Counted from the stretch's first letter, positions 27,701-42,700 are shown. The stretch is DNA of 64,000 nt from Apostichopus japonicus (GCF_037975245.1 NC_092569.1:1777501-1841500), one strand, 5' to 3'. Made by a program: numbers and translations. Notes: generated by a model not told the origin, from the sequence alone.

Positions 27701-30700
27701 AACTGTTTGTACTGACAATACCAGTGCTTAATTTGAGAGCATGATTTTGAAGTACAGTTTAGAGAGGTATTAGCATTAGGAAATTGTCCCAACTGGCTGC
27801 TAATATGAATGACATCATTCATATTCATTAGATACTTACTAATGAATATTCATCACGTAAGAAATTCTAGAAGAGTGTCGTTGCTTGTTCAAGACTGCAA
27901 TCGCGTTCGGGATAATTCTAGTATAAGATACCTTTCCATATGAGCTGGCGACTAAACTCGCCAAAAACTTTTTTTACTGCCAATACTTGAGTGTTTGTTT
28001 AGTATATGACTCTCTTTTTAGTTTACTTCTCCCAAGTTTAGTTTTGGTTTCTTTTGAATTGTGTACTTTTAATTTAGCAAGAATTGAGAAGGATGTAAAA
28101 CTGAAAGTTGACATTGTTTGAAGGAAAATCCTGGGTGTGAAATTTTGTTTGCTCCTTAGCTGGTTTTTATTGCAGTAGACGTCGTAAGTGGGTGACTATA
28201 AAATCACTCGAGAAAACTTTTTCCTCGTATGTCGGGCTGTGAAACAAAATATCGATGTGATGTAAATAACTATAAAACCCTTAGAAAAACCCTTCACTCA
28301 AAGTAGTTTCCTGTTACGTGGCAAAACGTGGGTGTTACTTCTAGAAGGATTTATGGTTGTCTTTTATGTTCTTTTGCTCTAGCTTAGTTTAAGCAGTGTT
28401 TCGAGGAATTGGGTAAATAAACGCTTACCACCAAACTTGACTCATCTACCATATTTTGGCATAGAATGAAAACTTGCTTAACATATTCAAAGCCAGATCT
28501 TTTCCTGAAACATTCTGTGGTGACATTTACAGACAAAAGTCGCAGGGGGAGGGGGGTTTGGTGAGCGGAGCTCAAATACTTTTGCCACTAATGAACGTTT
28601 TAGAATAAATCAGCAATAATTTTGTATAAATTTGTTCAAGTTGGTTTGAGATGTAAATGGTCTTTGCATCAAGGATACCACATCCATCTGTTCACATTGA
28701 CAGATTTTCATATTTTTGTCTGGCTCACAATCACACGACTGAAGTAATTTGCAGCATGAAAGGAATATAAAATAGCTCTACCTTTCTGTTGGGTTGTTTT
28801 CATTTTTAAGGATATCGTAATAGTATGCAGGCATGTGCCCAGGATTTCCTGAGTGCCGGGTATACTGATCGCCATCCTGGGGGAGGGGTCTAAGGGGGAG
28901 GGGGTGTCCCCCTCCCGTTTGAGAAATTTTTCGATTTTTGAAGGTGCTCAGATGCCAAATGCTGGCACTTGTGTAGCTTTTTAAGCACATACGCTAGTTT
29001 TGCTAACAATTTACAATTTTAAATTTTTTTTGGTGAAATATATTGTTAGGAATGTCGGGATTTTAGATGATAATAGTGCTGGGCGGGATTCACGATCTTT
29101 AAGACAGTGCTGGGCGGTAATTTTTAGTGCTGGGCGGGGCCGCCCAGTGCTGCCCAGCATGGGCACATCCCTGAGTATGGTGTCATGTCATTTGGAAGAA
29201 TATTTTTAAAATAACTCTGAATGTTGCTACTAAAGTTACAGAGTCCTGTTTCAATTATCTCAAGCAGTTTGTATGTTTATGCTTAAAAGTGCTTTGTTTT
29301 AAAAATAGTAGAAAATTCTTTATTATGCTTTTTAAATAGTTGGATGTTTTTTAATTGTTACTATGGTTACATAATCCTGTTTCACTTTCAACTAGTGCCA
29401 CAAAGCGAATATGCAGTGCGTATTTTTGCACAGTTCTATAAACAGGCTCTCTGGTTACTTGCGTTGGACATGCAAGTATTCGATGCAGTCAAGTTGGCAT
29501 ATTTTCAGTTTTGGTGTATTCGTGTGTGTGCGCTTCTTATTGTAGACAGACTGAGGACTTGAACAAAAGGAATTCCAAGTCCTCAGAAGTCATTTGAAAG
29601 TATCACTAAGTCCTCTGAAGAATTCCATCGTAAGGGGTAATGTTAAGGTTACTGTATGTGGATTTGAGCAATGGGAACAACAATGGATCCTCAGGCTGAA
29701 TGAAAAACACACCTATGTGTGTGTTTGATTGTGCCATGCATGCTAGTAAATATGATATCTCAGGCTGAATGTAAAACAAACCTATGTCTGTGTTTGATTG
29801 TGTCATGGATGCTAGTAAATATGATATCTCAGACTGAATGTAAAACACACCTAAGTGTCTGTTTGATTGTGTCATGCATGCTAGTAAATATGATATCTCA
29901 GACTGAATGTAAAACACACCTATGTGTGTGTTTGATTGTGTCATGCATGCTAGTAAATATGATATCTCAGACTGAATGTAAAACACACCTATGTGTGTGT
30001 TTGATTGTGTCATGGATGCTAGTAAATATGATATCTCAGGCTGAATGTCAAACACACCTATGTCTGTGTTTGATTGTGTCATGGATGCTAGTAAATATGA
30101 TATCTCAGGCTGAATGTAAAACATATCAATGTGTGTGTTTGATTGTGTCATGGATGCTAGTAAATATGATATCTCAGACTGAATGTAAAACACACCTATG
30201 TCTGTGTTTGATTGTGTCATGCATGCTAGTAAATATGATATCTCAGGCTGAATGTAAAACACATCTATGTCTGTGTTTGATTGTGTCATGGATGCTAGTA
30301 AATATGATATCTCAGGCTGAATGTAAAACATATCTATGTGTGTGTTTGATTGTGTCATGGATGCTAGTAAATATGATATCTCAGACTGAATGTAAAACAC
30401 ACCTATGTCTGTGTTTGATTGTGTCATGCATGCTAGTAAATATGATATCTCAGGCTGAATGTAAAACACACCTATGTCTGTGTTTGATTGTGTCATGGAT
30501 GCTAGTAAATATGATATCTCAGGCTGAATGTCAAACACACCTATGTCTGTGTTTGATTGTGTCATGGATGCTAGTAAATATGATATCTCAGGCTGAATGT
30601 CAAACACACCTAAGTGTGTGTTTGATTGTGTCATGCATGCTAGTAAATATGATATCTCAGACTGAATGTAAAACACACCTAAGTGTGTGTTTGATTGTGT

Positions 30701-33700
30701 CATGCATGCTAGTAAATATGATATCTCAGGCTGAATGTCAAACAAACCTATGTCTGTGTTTGATTGTGTCATGCATGCTAGTAAATATGATATCTCAGGC
30801 TGCATGTAAAACACACCTATGTCTGTGTTTGATTGTGTCATGGATGCTTGTAAATATGATATCTCAAAACATCAGCTGATCTCATACTTTTACATGTGGC
30901 TTACCAGATGATGAGTATGATAACACTCTCTTTGGTGGATTAAGGTCACTTGAGATAAGTAGAGGTCAAAATGCCAAAGTCCTTTACGCACTCATATCTC
31001 ATGAACTGTGTAGTTTGACAATGCGTCCTCAATTCAGGTCAGAAGTGGTTAAATATTTCAGCCTTCCATTCAAAGCATTCTTTGATTGCAGTCTTGTTAA
31101 ATCATTGACACATATTTTGAAAAGGTGAATGAAAAGAAAACGATTTTCCATTCTCACAGCTCAAGCACCCCTGAATGGATCTTTAGATTGCCATCAACTT
31201 TGGATTGCTAATTTTTTTTTTCTTTCGGTATATATATTTGGCATATCTCCCTAAAAGTATAAGTTAAAACCCAGGTATATCACGAGTGTACTTTGACCGG
31301 GGTGTCTGTTCGCAGCGAAAGTGAAAATACGCTGTAGGACATCAGCCATGTCAAATGAATAGCAAGTGTTTCGTTAGTTAGAGTAACGTACTCATTAACA
31401 TTATGTCGCAAAGGTGTGGTAACCAGTGTGTATGTATTAAAAGGGAAAAAAAGCTGGTCCTTTGTTTAAAAGGCACGGCTGCTGGTTGGTTTAAGTAGAC
31501 ATCTAAAACGGTATGCCCGTGATTAACTTTTATTCATTACGTTCTTGTAATTGATTAAAAATGAGCGGATCTGTGACAATTTTTTCTTTTCTTTTGGGTT
31601 TCTGCCGAGGGAAAATTGAAACGTGTGTTTATGGAATGTACGTAGGTCTCTTGCGGGCAGTTACCTGGGAGACAACCATGAAAATAAAACATCGTGGTAG
31701 AAAAAGAAATGGTCGTACGCTTCATCACAGCAAGCATCGCGTACCAAACAAACTAAGTTATTATATACCATCGTCAGTGGTAAATGTGATGTCTATTTAA
31801 TAGGATGTATAAAACACAACACCAAGGAGTTACATAGTATCCATTTCAAAGGGCACTCGTGATACTTCACTTGATTTAATACTGCCATCATCATATGGTT
31901 TACAGTCTCGATGTAAGGGGACTGGAGTTGAGAGTGGATCAAGTTGTAGGCCAGGCTCTCCCTTTCGTACATTTCTCCCCAAAAATATATATATATATAT
32001 TTAAATATATTTAAATACATATATACGTGAGACAGATTACCATTAACTCAGTTGACTGCATCTGTGCGAACAAGCAAACTAAAGTACACTTTTGGTACAA
32101 AAACTCAACTCGAAACTTTCAACTGTCAATATCACAGAAAAGGTATGTGAGGATTTTAATGCAAATTTCACCAACAGGACGTTAAGAATTTGTTCTTCTT
32201 CATTCAGTCAAAACCTAAATTTACCCTAGCACTATCTTTTCAAAGGAAAATCATTTCGGGTTTTCCTTTTTGGTTTCCCGAAAGGGAAAACGATTGAGTC
32301 ACTCTTACTGTGGATTGCAAACTCGGCAATGATAACAACGCGCATCGCAAAGTCGGTAATTCATGTTACGGTTAGATTCGTCCAACACGGCAGCATACAG
32401 AAACGTTGTACTCAAAGCCGAAGCCAAAGTGAATTAATCAGGTCACACATCCAGAGACTATGCATGTTAAGTTCTTCAATACCGCCCTCGGTCATGCTGT
32501 AGTTTTGATTTCCAACGTAGCAACTTCCATTCTTGCTGTGTGACAATCTATGATCTTACATTACCCCTCTCTTCTCAACTAAATATGATACTCTCCTTAT
32601 CAAGGTCAGACATTATAAATAAGGTGGAATGTGTCACATCGAAGTTGAACTAACTTCTCTCCCCGAACGGGAGCGTGATATCTGCTCTTCTCTAATTGGT
32701 TTCTTCTTTTCTTGGTCTCTTTCCCAGAGAATACCACACTCGATTCCAACAGGGTGATACGGTATTGTTTGTCCTTCGAGTGATGGTGGGACTCATCATC
32801 CTCTACGACCACGTGCATCCCGTAGGAGCGTTTGATCGGAGGGCTGCCATAGATGTAAGTATCAAGGTTTTACTTTACTCTGATCCACCCCCTTTTACTT
32901 TACTCTGATCCACCCCCCCCCCCCTTACCATGCCACATATGCACTTTGATCAACAAATGCATCCTGTTTGGGCGTTTGATCGGATGGCTGCCATAGATGT
33001 AAGTATCAATGATGTACTTTGCTCTTTTCGACCCATCCCCCCCCCCCCCAGTCCATATATGCACTTTGATCGACATAGCTTACAAAAGTCAGTTACATTT
33101 CAGCATAGATTATATCAAACCAAAATTAATAAAGTATTTAAAGTATTCATTATAAGTGTTTGTCGTTGAATTACAGAGAGATTGATGATGTAGACAAGTT
33201 GTGACATTCACTAATGATTGTAAGTTCAAGCAACAAGTCTGGAGACACTAAAAACATGCAAAGAAATCAAAGAATGTGATCGTAACATTATTGACTTTTT
33301 TAAAGTAGAGTAAAGTAAAATTTATTGATATCAATCATAAAATGAAGATAAAATAAAATGGATTCCGCAGCTTAAAAATATGCAAAATATATATACAAAA
33401 ATATGATGAAAATATCATCTAGTTATATGACAGTTCAAAAGCTTTATACTCCTCAGTAAAAAAGAATGTCTAAAGCATTCAGTACGCATACGAGGTAGGG
33501 TATATGGAGTGGTGTAATACTTATGGAGAGGGTGGTCAGGATCAGTCAAAATCCCTCTTACATAATGAAGTACAATTTCTTCAATGTACTGATAATCTAT
33601 AGAATAATACTTTCTGAAATGTCTGTTAATCAAATTGAGTTGAGTCTTGAAACAGGAAGAGAGCCACACAGGAGCACAATAGACCATGAGTGAAAGCACC

Positions 33701-36700
33701 ATGGAGCGAAGAGCCAAAGCTGTTTCTCATATTCTAGACCAAATCCTCCCAACCTATAAATACTATATAGCCGCTGCTTTACTTTCGCAAGTGTTGAGCC
33801 TATATGAGAGTCCCAAGTGAGAGTATGATTAAATATGAGTCCTAAATATTTAAAATCTGACACAACCTCAACCTCACTATCATTAATTATAACTGGATCA
33901 TGACTCTGAACTGAACAGAAATCAACAATTAATTCCTTGGTTTTGTAGCTGTTAATAAAAAGGTAATTGGTTTCACACCACGCAGCAGTCTCCGCAATAG
34001 CTGTGTGGTAATTGACAATGCTCTGTGGATATTTATCATTACACAAACCAACAATAGCGGTATCATCTGCATATTTGATAATGTAAACATTTTTATAAAG
34101 TGTGGACAAGGAATCAGTATAAACGGCAAACAGCAATGGTGATAAACAACACCCTTGTGGGACACCAGTATTAGTGACAATATCTTCACTGCTGACCCCA
34201 TCACAGTATACATATTGAGTTCTGTTGAATAAAAAGTGATACAGCAGTGATATGATGTTCTGGTTTACATGAGCATCTAAAGTACGAAGTAAGTTCGAAT
34301 TGCTAAGAGTGTTAAATGCGGAGCTAAAGTCCATAAAACAAACCCTGGCAAAATTACCGAAAGTGTCCACATGTTGGCGTAGAACTGAATCCAACAGCAA
34401 ACACGCATCCACAGTTGATCTTCCACTGCGGTATGCGAACTGATACATGTCCAATGATGGAATACATTCTATGATTTCAGTGCGAATAAGCTTCTCGAAA
34501 CATTTCATTAGGACACTAGTCAAAGCAATGGGCCGGTAGTCCTTCTTTTCCACTGGGTGAGGCACTTTCATCAATGGGGTAATCTTACTTCGTTTCCAGT
34601 CATTAGGAATGTATCCACTTTTATAACATTGAGTGAAGAGCTTATAAAAAATTTCGGCAAGTTCAAGATGACAGTGTTTCAGTAGCCAGGCGGGGACACC
34701 ATCGGGACCGCATGATTTGGAAGGTCTACTAATGATTGTAAGTTCAAGCAACAAGTCTGGAGACACTAAAAACATGCAAAGAAGGTAGCATTATTGCCAC
34801 AAGATAATTGCCTCCTCCTCCTCCTCCTCCTCCTCCTCCTCCTCCTCCTCCTCCTCCTCCTCCTCCTCCTCCTCCTCCTCCTCCTCCCCCCCTCTCCCTC
34901 CTCCTCCTCCTCCTCCTCCCCTCCTCATCCTCCATAAAGAAGGGGGGATGATGGAGTGGTGAAGATGGTAGAGTGTCTGAGCCACAACCATTAGCTCTCA
35001 GTTTCAAAACTCCACCAGGAACCCAGATTCTATTGATGTATTAAAACTTGCTGCTTTGTGATGTCCTTGAACAGAGTCCTCAGTCGATTTGGTATTTTTC
35101 TGGTTTTGTTAGTTAGGATTTGGTTCTGTTCTTTCAATGGCTTTTAAGAGACCTTTTGTTCACCATTGCTGTAGTAGTGGTGACAAATAGGGTGCCTTCA
35201 TATCCCTCTCAGTATTTGGGAAAGTGATCATTTGCCAAGGTACACTCTCGTCTGTCAGTTGGCGAGACGGTTCCCAAGAGCAAGAATGGGTATTATACTT
35301 TAAACCCATCAAAACGAGAAGGTCTTGGTATCAGTGGGTGCTTCTTCCATTGTTATCACATTGATAGGGTTTCAAAGGCAACTTTGTTGGCTTCTTACCA
35401 TTGGGAAACACTTAACTATAAAATTAAACTCACAGAAGCAACAGCAAAGCTCATAAGCCTCCACAATCGACGACTTGCTAGTGTCTGTCGGTCAGTCGGT
35501 CTGTCTGTCTGTCAGCACTTTGCATGAAGCTTCATTTGTTTTGATACGTTTCGTGAACTTTGGTCAGTTTACTAGACTATAGAAGTTCTGTTGTAATGAA
35601 GTGCTACACTACATAGCAGTTCAATGCAGGCTATGTAGTACTACACTACATAGCAGTTCTATAGTTATGTAGTACTACATTACATAGAAGTTCTATGTAG
35701 TTATGAAGTACTACACTACATGGTTGTTCTATAGTTATGTAGTACTACACTACATAGCAGTCTATGTAGTTATTAAGTGCTACACTAGTCTCCACTATTT
35801 GTTTACATCAATGGTAAAGACGTTGTTATTGCTGTCATAGCTATTGACAATTATTCTGTTTTTTCTTTGCAGGTTAAAAGTTGCATCAAAGTCTTACGAG
35901 ACCAGACACCAAATGTAGAAGGTTTGCTGAATGCCTTGAGGTATGTTGTTGTGTTTCCATTTCTGTGTCAGTTAGTAATTCTATTAAAATTAAATGTTAT
36001 GAAAATTTATAAACAGACTAAAGGTTACTCAGAGAGAGCAGCTGTGATTACTCAGGTTACTCAGAGCAAATTGAGTATTTTGACGAGTCAAAAATTACTC
36101 GAAGTAGAAATGAAAGACTGACAGGCCAACTTTTCTCAAACTCTGTAGAGCTCTGTTCAACTTCAAACGCAATCCAAAATTATCTAACCTCAATCATTTT
36201 GTGGAATACTTTTGCAAGTCTTGGCCACTCTTAGCCTTATAGTTTGTTTTTTAGTATTTTGTGTCATGATCTTGTAGACTTTTTAGTTCTGAAAGATTTT
36301 TACTCAGGGAGTGGAGATTTGTCCCCTCGACAGTAGACATGAGTTGCCTATACGGACGGCTCTACAACAAAGTCTTTTGAACTTTTTGTGACTTTTTGAA
36401 CTTTTTGACTAAATAGTCAACCATTATATTTATATTTTAAAATACTGCCACCATTATATTTTCATGTACTTAGAAATGACCCTGTATGTTTTTCTGGTAC
36501 CAGTCCCGCCTTCATGGGTGTTTCTGGCACTTTTTGTCATAATTTACACCACATATTGGATGCCTTGCTAAAACCTCAAGATTTTCCTACACTGCTCTCC
36601 TAGGCACAAAGTCTTTTGACTAAATAGTCAACCATTATATTTACATTTTAAAATACTGCCACCATTCTTTTTAATGTACTCAGAAAAGATCCCTGTTTGA

Positions 36701-39700
36701 TTTTCTGATATCACTCCCACCTACGTGGATTTTTCTGCTTGGTTTGTTATAATTGACACTTACATAGATCTGTGATGCCCTGCCATATTTCATGTACTAT
36801 GCAGCAACCACATCAGTTTTATTGGTGTCAGCATTTACCTGCCCTCTGGTACTACATCTAGTTTTGACAGTGCGCCCTCATTAATACCTCACATGTTTGC
36901 TCATCTGTTTATATCAAACCTCCAAACTTCATTTTGTGGTAAAGTTACAGCACTGTGGTTTCTTTCTTTTCCTGTTCAAGTTTTGTGGTCACAGTCGTAG
37001 ATTTAAAGTCGGGTTTTGTCTTCTAAGCGCTGACCTAGATAAGTCATTATGATTTGCTTTTGAATATTGATCAGTATTGTGTAAGCTGTTACTGTCTGTT
37101 CTTTAACAGTCAGACAGTTTAAACAGTGATTCAGTATTTGCAGTGTGACACATGTATACAGCCCTTTGGTGGAATGCTAAGGGGAATAAGATGAGAAAAG
37201 GACCGAAATAGATCAAAATATATCAAAACCTGTAAAAATCAGCGGATTGATCCGCTCCGCAAATTATCACTGTCATTGAGGAAGCTAACTTGCCTTTCTG
37301 AAAGTTTTTGCACCCCATGAAGGTCATTTCAGCGAGCAGTGATTAATAAATATTTCAGTCTCTGACATTTTGTTCTAAGGTAGAAACATTGTCATATTTA
37401 TATTATATAGTGCTAAGTGTGAAAATGTCAAATTTTTCTAATTTTCAAAAATTCTGAACCTTTCCTTCATTCAGTGCAACGGAACTGGACAGTCACGTAA
37501 AAACTTAATGATTACTTTTTTTTCCCGGGGAGTTAATTATCGAGAAGCATCGAAAGATTTGATCAAATTTGGCTCAATCCCTGTCGAAAGGAAATGTAGG
37601 CTTGTTAAGGTTTCTATCATGCTGAACTTAAAGGGATGTAGCATATCAACAGCTATAGAAATGGTTACCAGCTCTCACTTTTTTTTCTACTTTTTTTTAT
37701 TAATTTTTTAAAATTAAATTAAATTAAATTAAAGTTTTTTATTTTTATTTTTTTTTATTTTTTATTTCTTGCACTTTGACACGTATGAAGACTAAAATTC
37801 TGCCTAAGTCACACTTGACAACAGCATATAATCTTAATAGGGTTTTTCGAGTCATGATCCCCTCTCCCCTCTTACACTCAACTGGTGGAATTGGCATCAA
37901 AACATGATAGGCATAATATCAAAATATTAGGTCTAAGCCCTGTGTAACTGATTCCCCAGTAAGCCTGTCACACCTGAGCCTTGCAATGAACTAGGTAGTG
38001 TACAAACTGTAATTTTAAAAGACATATCAAACTTTATGTAGCAGGGGCTTAAAGCAGATAGTCTAAGTGGGCTGCCAAGACATTTGAAACCTCCCCCCCC
38101 CCCACCCCCTCCTCTGTCCCATTCAACAATGAGAAATCCACATATAATCCTATCCTTACAATATTTGATGCTAATAAAAGCTTTAACCTGCATTCCTGCT
38201 TCCTCAGCCTCCCCCCTCCCCTCTCCCTTCTGTCTCACGCAATGGTTTTAAATATATGAGTGAAGCCTGAGAAAATTGGACAAGTTCATTTCTACACTGG
38301 CTTTATTTTAGATCATTATAGATCATTAAAGAATTCACAATTGGGGGTGTAACATCAAAACTTTTGAAATGGTGAATATAAGATGTTAAACAATTAATAT
38401 GAGACTTTTCAGTAAGTATTCACACACATAATAATAGGGACCATCAAAGTTGAAAAAAATACATTCACCTAGCAATTAAAGTACATCACTTTAATCTTTG
38501 CTGCTGGGAAAGGTAAAAATCTTGTCAAACAGCCAAAGAAGAGATAACCAGTGTAAATTTTTTTCTTTTCTAAGACATATCAAACTGTAAAAAAAGTAAC
38601 ATATATAGCAGGATACAGATCTTAATAGGGCCTGTGAGTCATGACCCCCTTGCACTATGACATGTATGAAGACTAAAATTCTGCCTATAAAGCCACACAC
38701 TCTTTTTATCTATCATGGTCATGTTGAAATTAACACAAATTTCTGTATGACCATGTACTATATCGATAAATTATCTCAGCAAAATGAAACGAGAATAGTA
38801 CTCAATATCACTGAGTGTATGCTGTGAACATATGACTTCTTAAAGGCATTGAAGACTCGCCCCAAACCTCGTGCCGCCCTCTGAAAAAGTTAACTTTCCG
38901 TTGCTTGCAAGTTTTTTTCTTGTCGCTACAAAATGCAGACAGTACTGAAACGTGAAACCTTGTTATCTTTTATCTGGATCTGAGATGTCCATCGCTGCTA
39001 TGTACACTGTGTTGTGGGTATTGACCGTAGCTGCATGTATTGACTGTACACTAGTGTCTAATTACCGACGGTAGCAAGCTGTGTGTTTATTTTCTGGGAT
39101 CGATGGTGGTGTCTAACACTACTGTTGCACCTCATGCGAAACTAAGTCAGATTACCAGCATCAGACGTTTCTTTGTGCGCGAGTCTTCACTCCCTTTAAG
39201 TTGTTGTTTTTGCAACGCCTGTATTAGCGTACGTCATTACTGATATTTTAAATCACTTTATCCTGTAAAATGTTCCATTGACCATCTTGATACAACTGGC
39301 ATTTTTAAATAAACATTTATCAAAATTTGCAAGTTTCTCATTACAGTAATTATTAGTGTAGAGAACTTTGATCATCCAAAGGTCTGTGAAAAATTTGTGT
39401 GCATGAAAATGTGTTGTTTTGAAGGTTATATAATGGTAGTTAAATACTGCTAAATTGGTCTCATTAATATGCGCGTTGTTGTTGATCCGAGGATCGTTTT
39501 CAACCGTTTGGGGATTGGTTTGTGATATATATGCATATATTAGCTGTTACTGGAATAACCATTATGGATTTATGGTCCATTGTGCCCGTAAATTTTGGAT
39601 ATTAATGCTCTCAGCAGTGTAATAAAAGCACAGAAAAGAAGTAAAAAACATACAGATGCGAAAGAAACTAATGGGTTTTCCTGTGAACAGTCCATGGTAA

Positions 39701-42700
39701 AGTCTTAGGTTGCAGCATAATAGCAAATCCTACCTTTGCAGTGTATGCTATAAATGAAAGGTCGAAAAAGAGGGTAAAAAATAAGCCTGCTAATTGTAGG
39801 GAAATAATTTAGTGTTCCTCTTTATGTAATTTTTTATAATTTATTTCATTTTTGGGTTTTAACAGTTTTTGAGGGCACTGAAGTTTGACTCTTCATAAAA
39901 TACTATTGTGACTGTGTACAAAAAAGTGAGATATACATCTTGTGCACTTTGTATAGAAAAAATTGAATTGTACATTTCCTTCCTTTTGTTCGATTATTAT
40001 TCTTTATTTTTTGTTGTGGTTAATTGCCTTGACAACAGTTGTTTATAGGTCTCATTGTCAAGGTTATAATCCAGGGTGTTTTGAAATACTGCGGTTAGAA
40101 ATCGATATTGTAATGGCAATCCACCTGGGATTTCTTTAGCATTCGTCATACCGAGCAGTATTGTTCAAATGTATTTTTTCTTCTCTTTTTTTAAACAAAA
40201 GCTGGAATGCTTAGTCAGTAGCTTCCAAAATATCTTTAGAAAACCTAAAAGAGTCACACCTTTCATGCAATTTACATTTTCATTATATCTCTTAAAATTC
40301 TTTTTTATTTATTTATGTTATTTTTTAGGGTTAGGGGGTTCATACTTGTTGGAACCTGTCTAGTACCGAACGTGTTATTGTTGAGGATTTAAATTCAGGA
40401 AAGTTCACATTGTTCTGCGTGATGTCAGTATTAAGTTTTTTTGAGAATGACCCTTTAAAAAAAGGGTAAAGATTACATCATCAACTAAAAAGATGACATA
40501 TGAAGTGACTGGACTATTAAGTCTAGTACACAGACCATCGGGTTCAGTTCCTAACATGCAAACATACAATGGGACGATATACAGTAAGGCTTCATGGCTT
40601 AAAATAACATGTAACTTAACAATACAGAACACATTTGTCAAGCACAAATGGTTTTGTATGTCATCCAAAGGGTGGTGCTCTCTTATATTAATATGAAGTT
40701 CAAAGAATATATGTTTGGGTTGAATTATTATGGATAAACTATTAATATTTAAGCCTGCATTGAGCCAGTGTCATATCTGGAACCTTAAAGGAACATTCCA
40801 TAGTTATAGCTAAATCTAAAGGTGAATCTCTTGAAAACATTGATAAGCTATAGAAATATTATCAGCAACTTTTTTTCATTTTTTTTTCCCCAGTTTTTTT
40901 TCTCCATATCAACACAAAATTTTTAGCCTAAAGAAGCTCTTTTAAATCATATAAATATTCATGGAATGTTTATCATTTGTGTTCACCAAAGACAAGATTC
41001 AAGAATGGGGTTGTTTGCCCACTTTATAAGCAAAATCGCAAGATGTTGCAAACATCGCTTCCCTTGTTATCAGCTATAATAATAATAAATAAATACGTCA
41101 TTATATAGCACTAAATCACACAAAGTATCAAACGCTTCACACACAAAAAAAAACGATAGATAGGAAATAAATACAGTGAAAACAAATAATAACCTAAGAT
41201 AAATAATCCTAAAATACCAAAACAAAAAAAGTAAAAAACAAAAATAGGAGTTTCTAAAAGTACAATAAGAAGTTATAACAAACAAGAGATTATAAAAAGG
41301 GTAATATTACGTAAATAACTTTAAAAAAAAATACGTCTTCAAACGACATGGATATATTGGCAGCGTTGGACTGGTCCTAATGTCTTTTGGCAAATCATTC
41401 CATAGCTTTGGACCAATGTAACTGAATGCTCGTCGCCAAATTTTCTTCCTCGCTGGTCGTACAAGAAGTAAGGATTTGTCAGAAGAAGAACGTAGCGAGC
41501 TAAGTGTCTGTGAGCTGAATGGGTGAATGCATGTGACGGCGATAAATATCAAAATAACACACACTGGTATAGTCTGTAAAGTATATATTTCTTTCAATTG
41601 TACAATTGTTAAATGCTGCCCCCAGTTTCTGACATCTTTCAGTGTCAGTCTATGGGGATAAACATCAAAAGAACACACACTTGCATAATCTGTAGCCGTA
41701 TTGTTACACAATATTTCTTTCAATTGTTAAATGCTGCCCCCAGTATCAGACATCTTTCAGTGTCCCTGCCGATGTTCCTCAGTCAGTCAATTGAATTTGC
41801 ACACATTAAAATCACTCAAGCCCGTCGTCGTCGTTGGCTTTCTGAGTTTTGTTTCGCTGCGGTTTTTGAACATTTATTTATCTTCCTGTCTGCTGTATCT
41901 ATACTATCCAGGGTTTGTCATTCTGTTCACTTTCAAGCTTGAACTTCCCACTGATCCAGGAAATTGGGATCTTTCAAATTTATTTATGATAAGTTCTCAG
42001 GTGTTTTTTTTTGTTGCTTTTCTGTTCTCTTCTTGTATCATTGAAGCATTTGTAAGCATAAAGTTCATTCCAATTAAGTTGGTTAATGCTTTTCAATATT
42101 GCCGGATTCAGACCCACAGTCAATAGTTATCTTGCTGTTAACAAAACACCGATGTGATGTAAAGTAAAATTTTGTTAAAAGTGCAAACTACACTGTGAAT
42201 GTAAGTTTATGTACACAAAAACATACCTCCTTCCCTCTCACTGCTTCAATGTACGAAGCCTTCCCCCACATCACCCCTACCCTATTCCTATCCCCCCACC
42301 ATCTGTCCCACCCTCCATCCTCCCCCCCCATTCCCACCCATACCATCCTCATCCCTCCTGTATTGAAATTCTGATTGCATAGCTTCTTATAGACTTTCAC
42401 CAGATACACAAAAATGCCACAATGACTTCATTTAGAATGCCTGTTTCAAAAACTTGACGGCGATTCTACTCAAATTATTCTTTGTTTTCTGTGATTCGTT
42501 GATCCATATATGTGTCATGGTTAGTACTGAGATGTTAACTTGTGAGAAACCTGTGAAAACATCAAAATATTCAAATCGCAAGTTTTGGTATAGTCATATA
42601 TATATATATAGAAATTGTGCCTGATAACTTTAAATTGAGATATCTTTGGAACTTGTATTTATCCAAGTACCCATTTATCGTGGCATATATATCACATGAA

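Larger units (their letters stand above)
26882..32727 (+). other. CYRI intron 7 (5.8 kb)
   Basis: It holds a foldback (27586-27803), the second 60-bp direct repeat (28048-28107), an hAT-like MITE (28828-29173), the 69-bp minisatellite and a relic of the U2-headed SINE (31830-31985). It ends CTCTTTCCCAG. No extra exon is recognised. Confidence 0.9.
32855..35872 (+). other. CYRI intron 8 (3.0 kb)
   Basis: It contains a partial exon 8/donor duplicate, C-rich tracts, a LINE fragment on the minus strand, a (CTC)n microsatellite and a ~45-bp minisatellite. It ends TTTTTTCTTTGCAG. Confidence 0.92.

Noticed and set aside
29606-30879. Open frames of 386 and 411 codons on both strands
   Set aside because: They are entirely the 69-bp minisatellite read in a stop-free frame; no conserved domain, no start context, intronic.
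32957-32998. Possible mutually exclusive second exon 8
   Set aside because: There is no splice acceptor before it and only the last third of the exon is present.
34744-35007. Glycine- or glutamate-rich open frames
   Set aside because: They translate the (CTC)n microsatellite only.
40792-40975. Possible MITE with AACATTCCAT / ATGGAATGTT ends
   Set aside because: Only 10 bp of inverted match in AT-rich DNA and no convincing target-site duplication.
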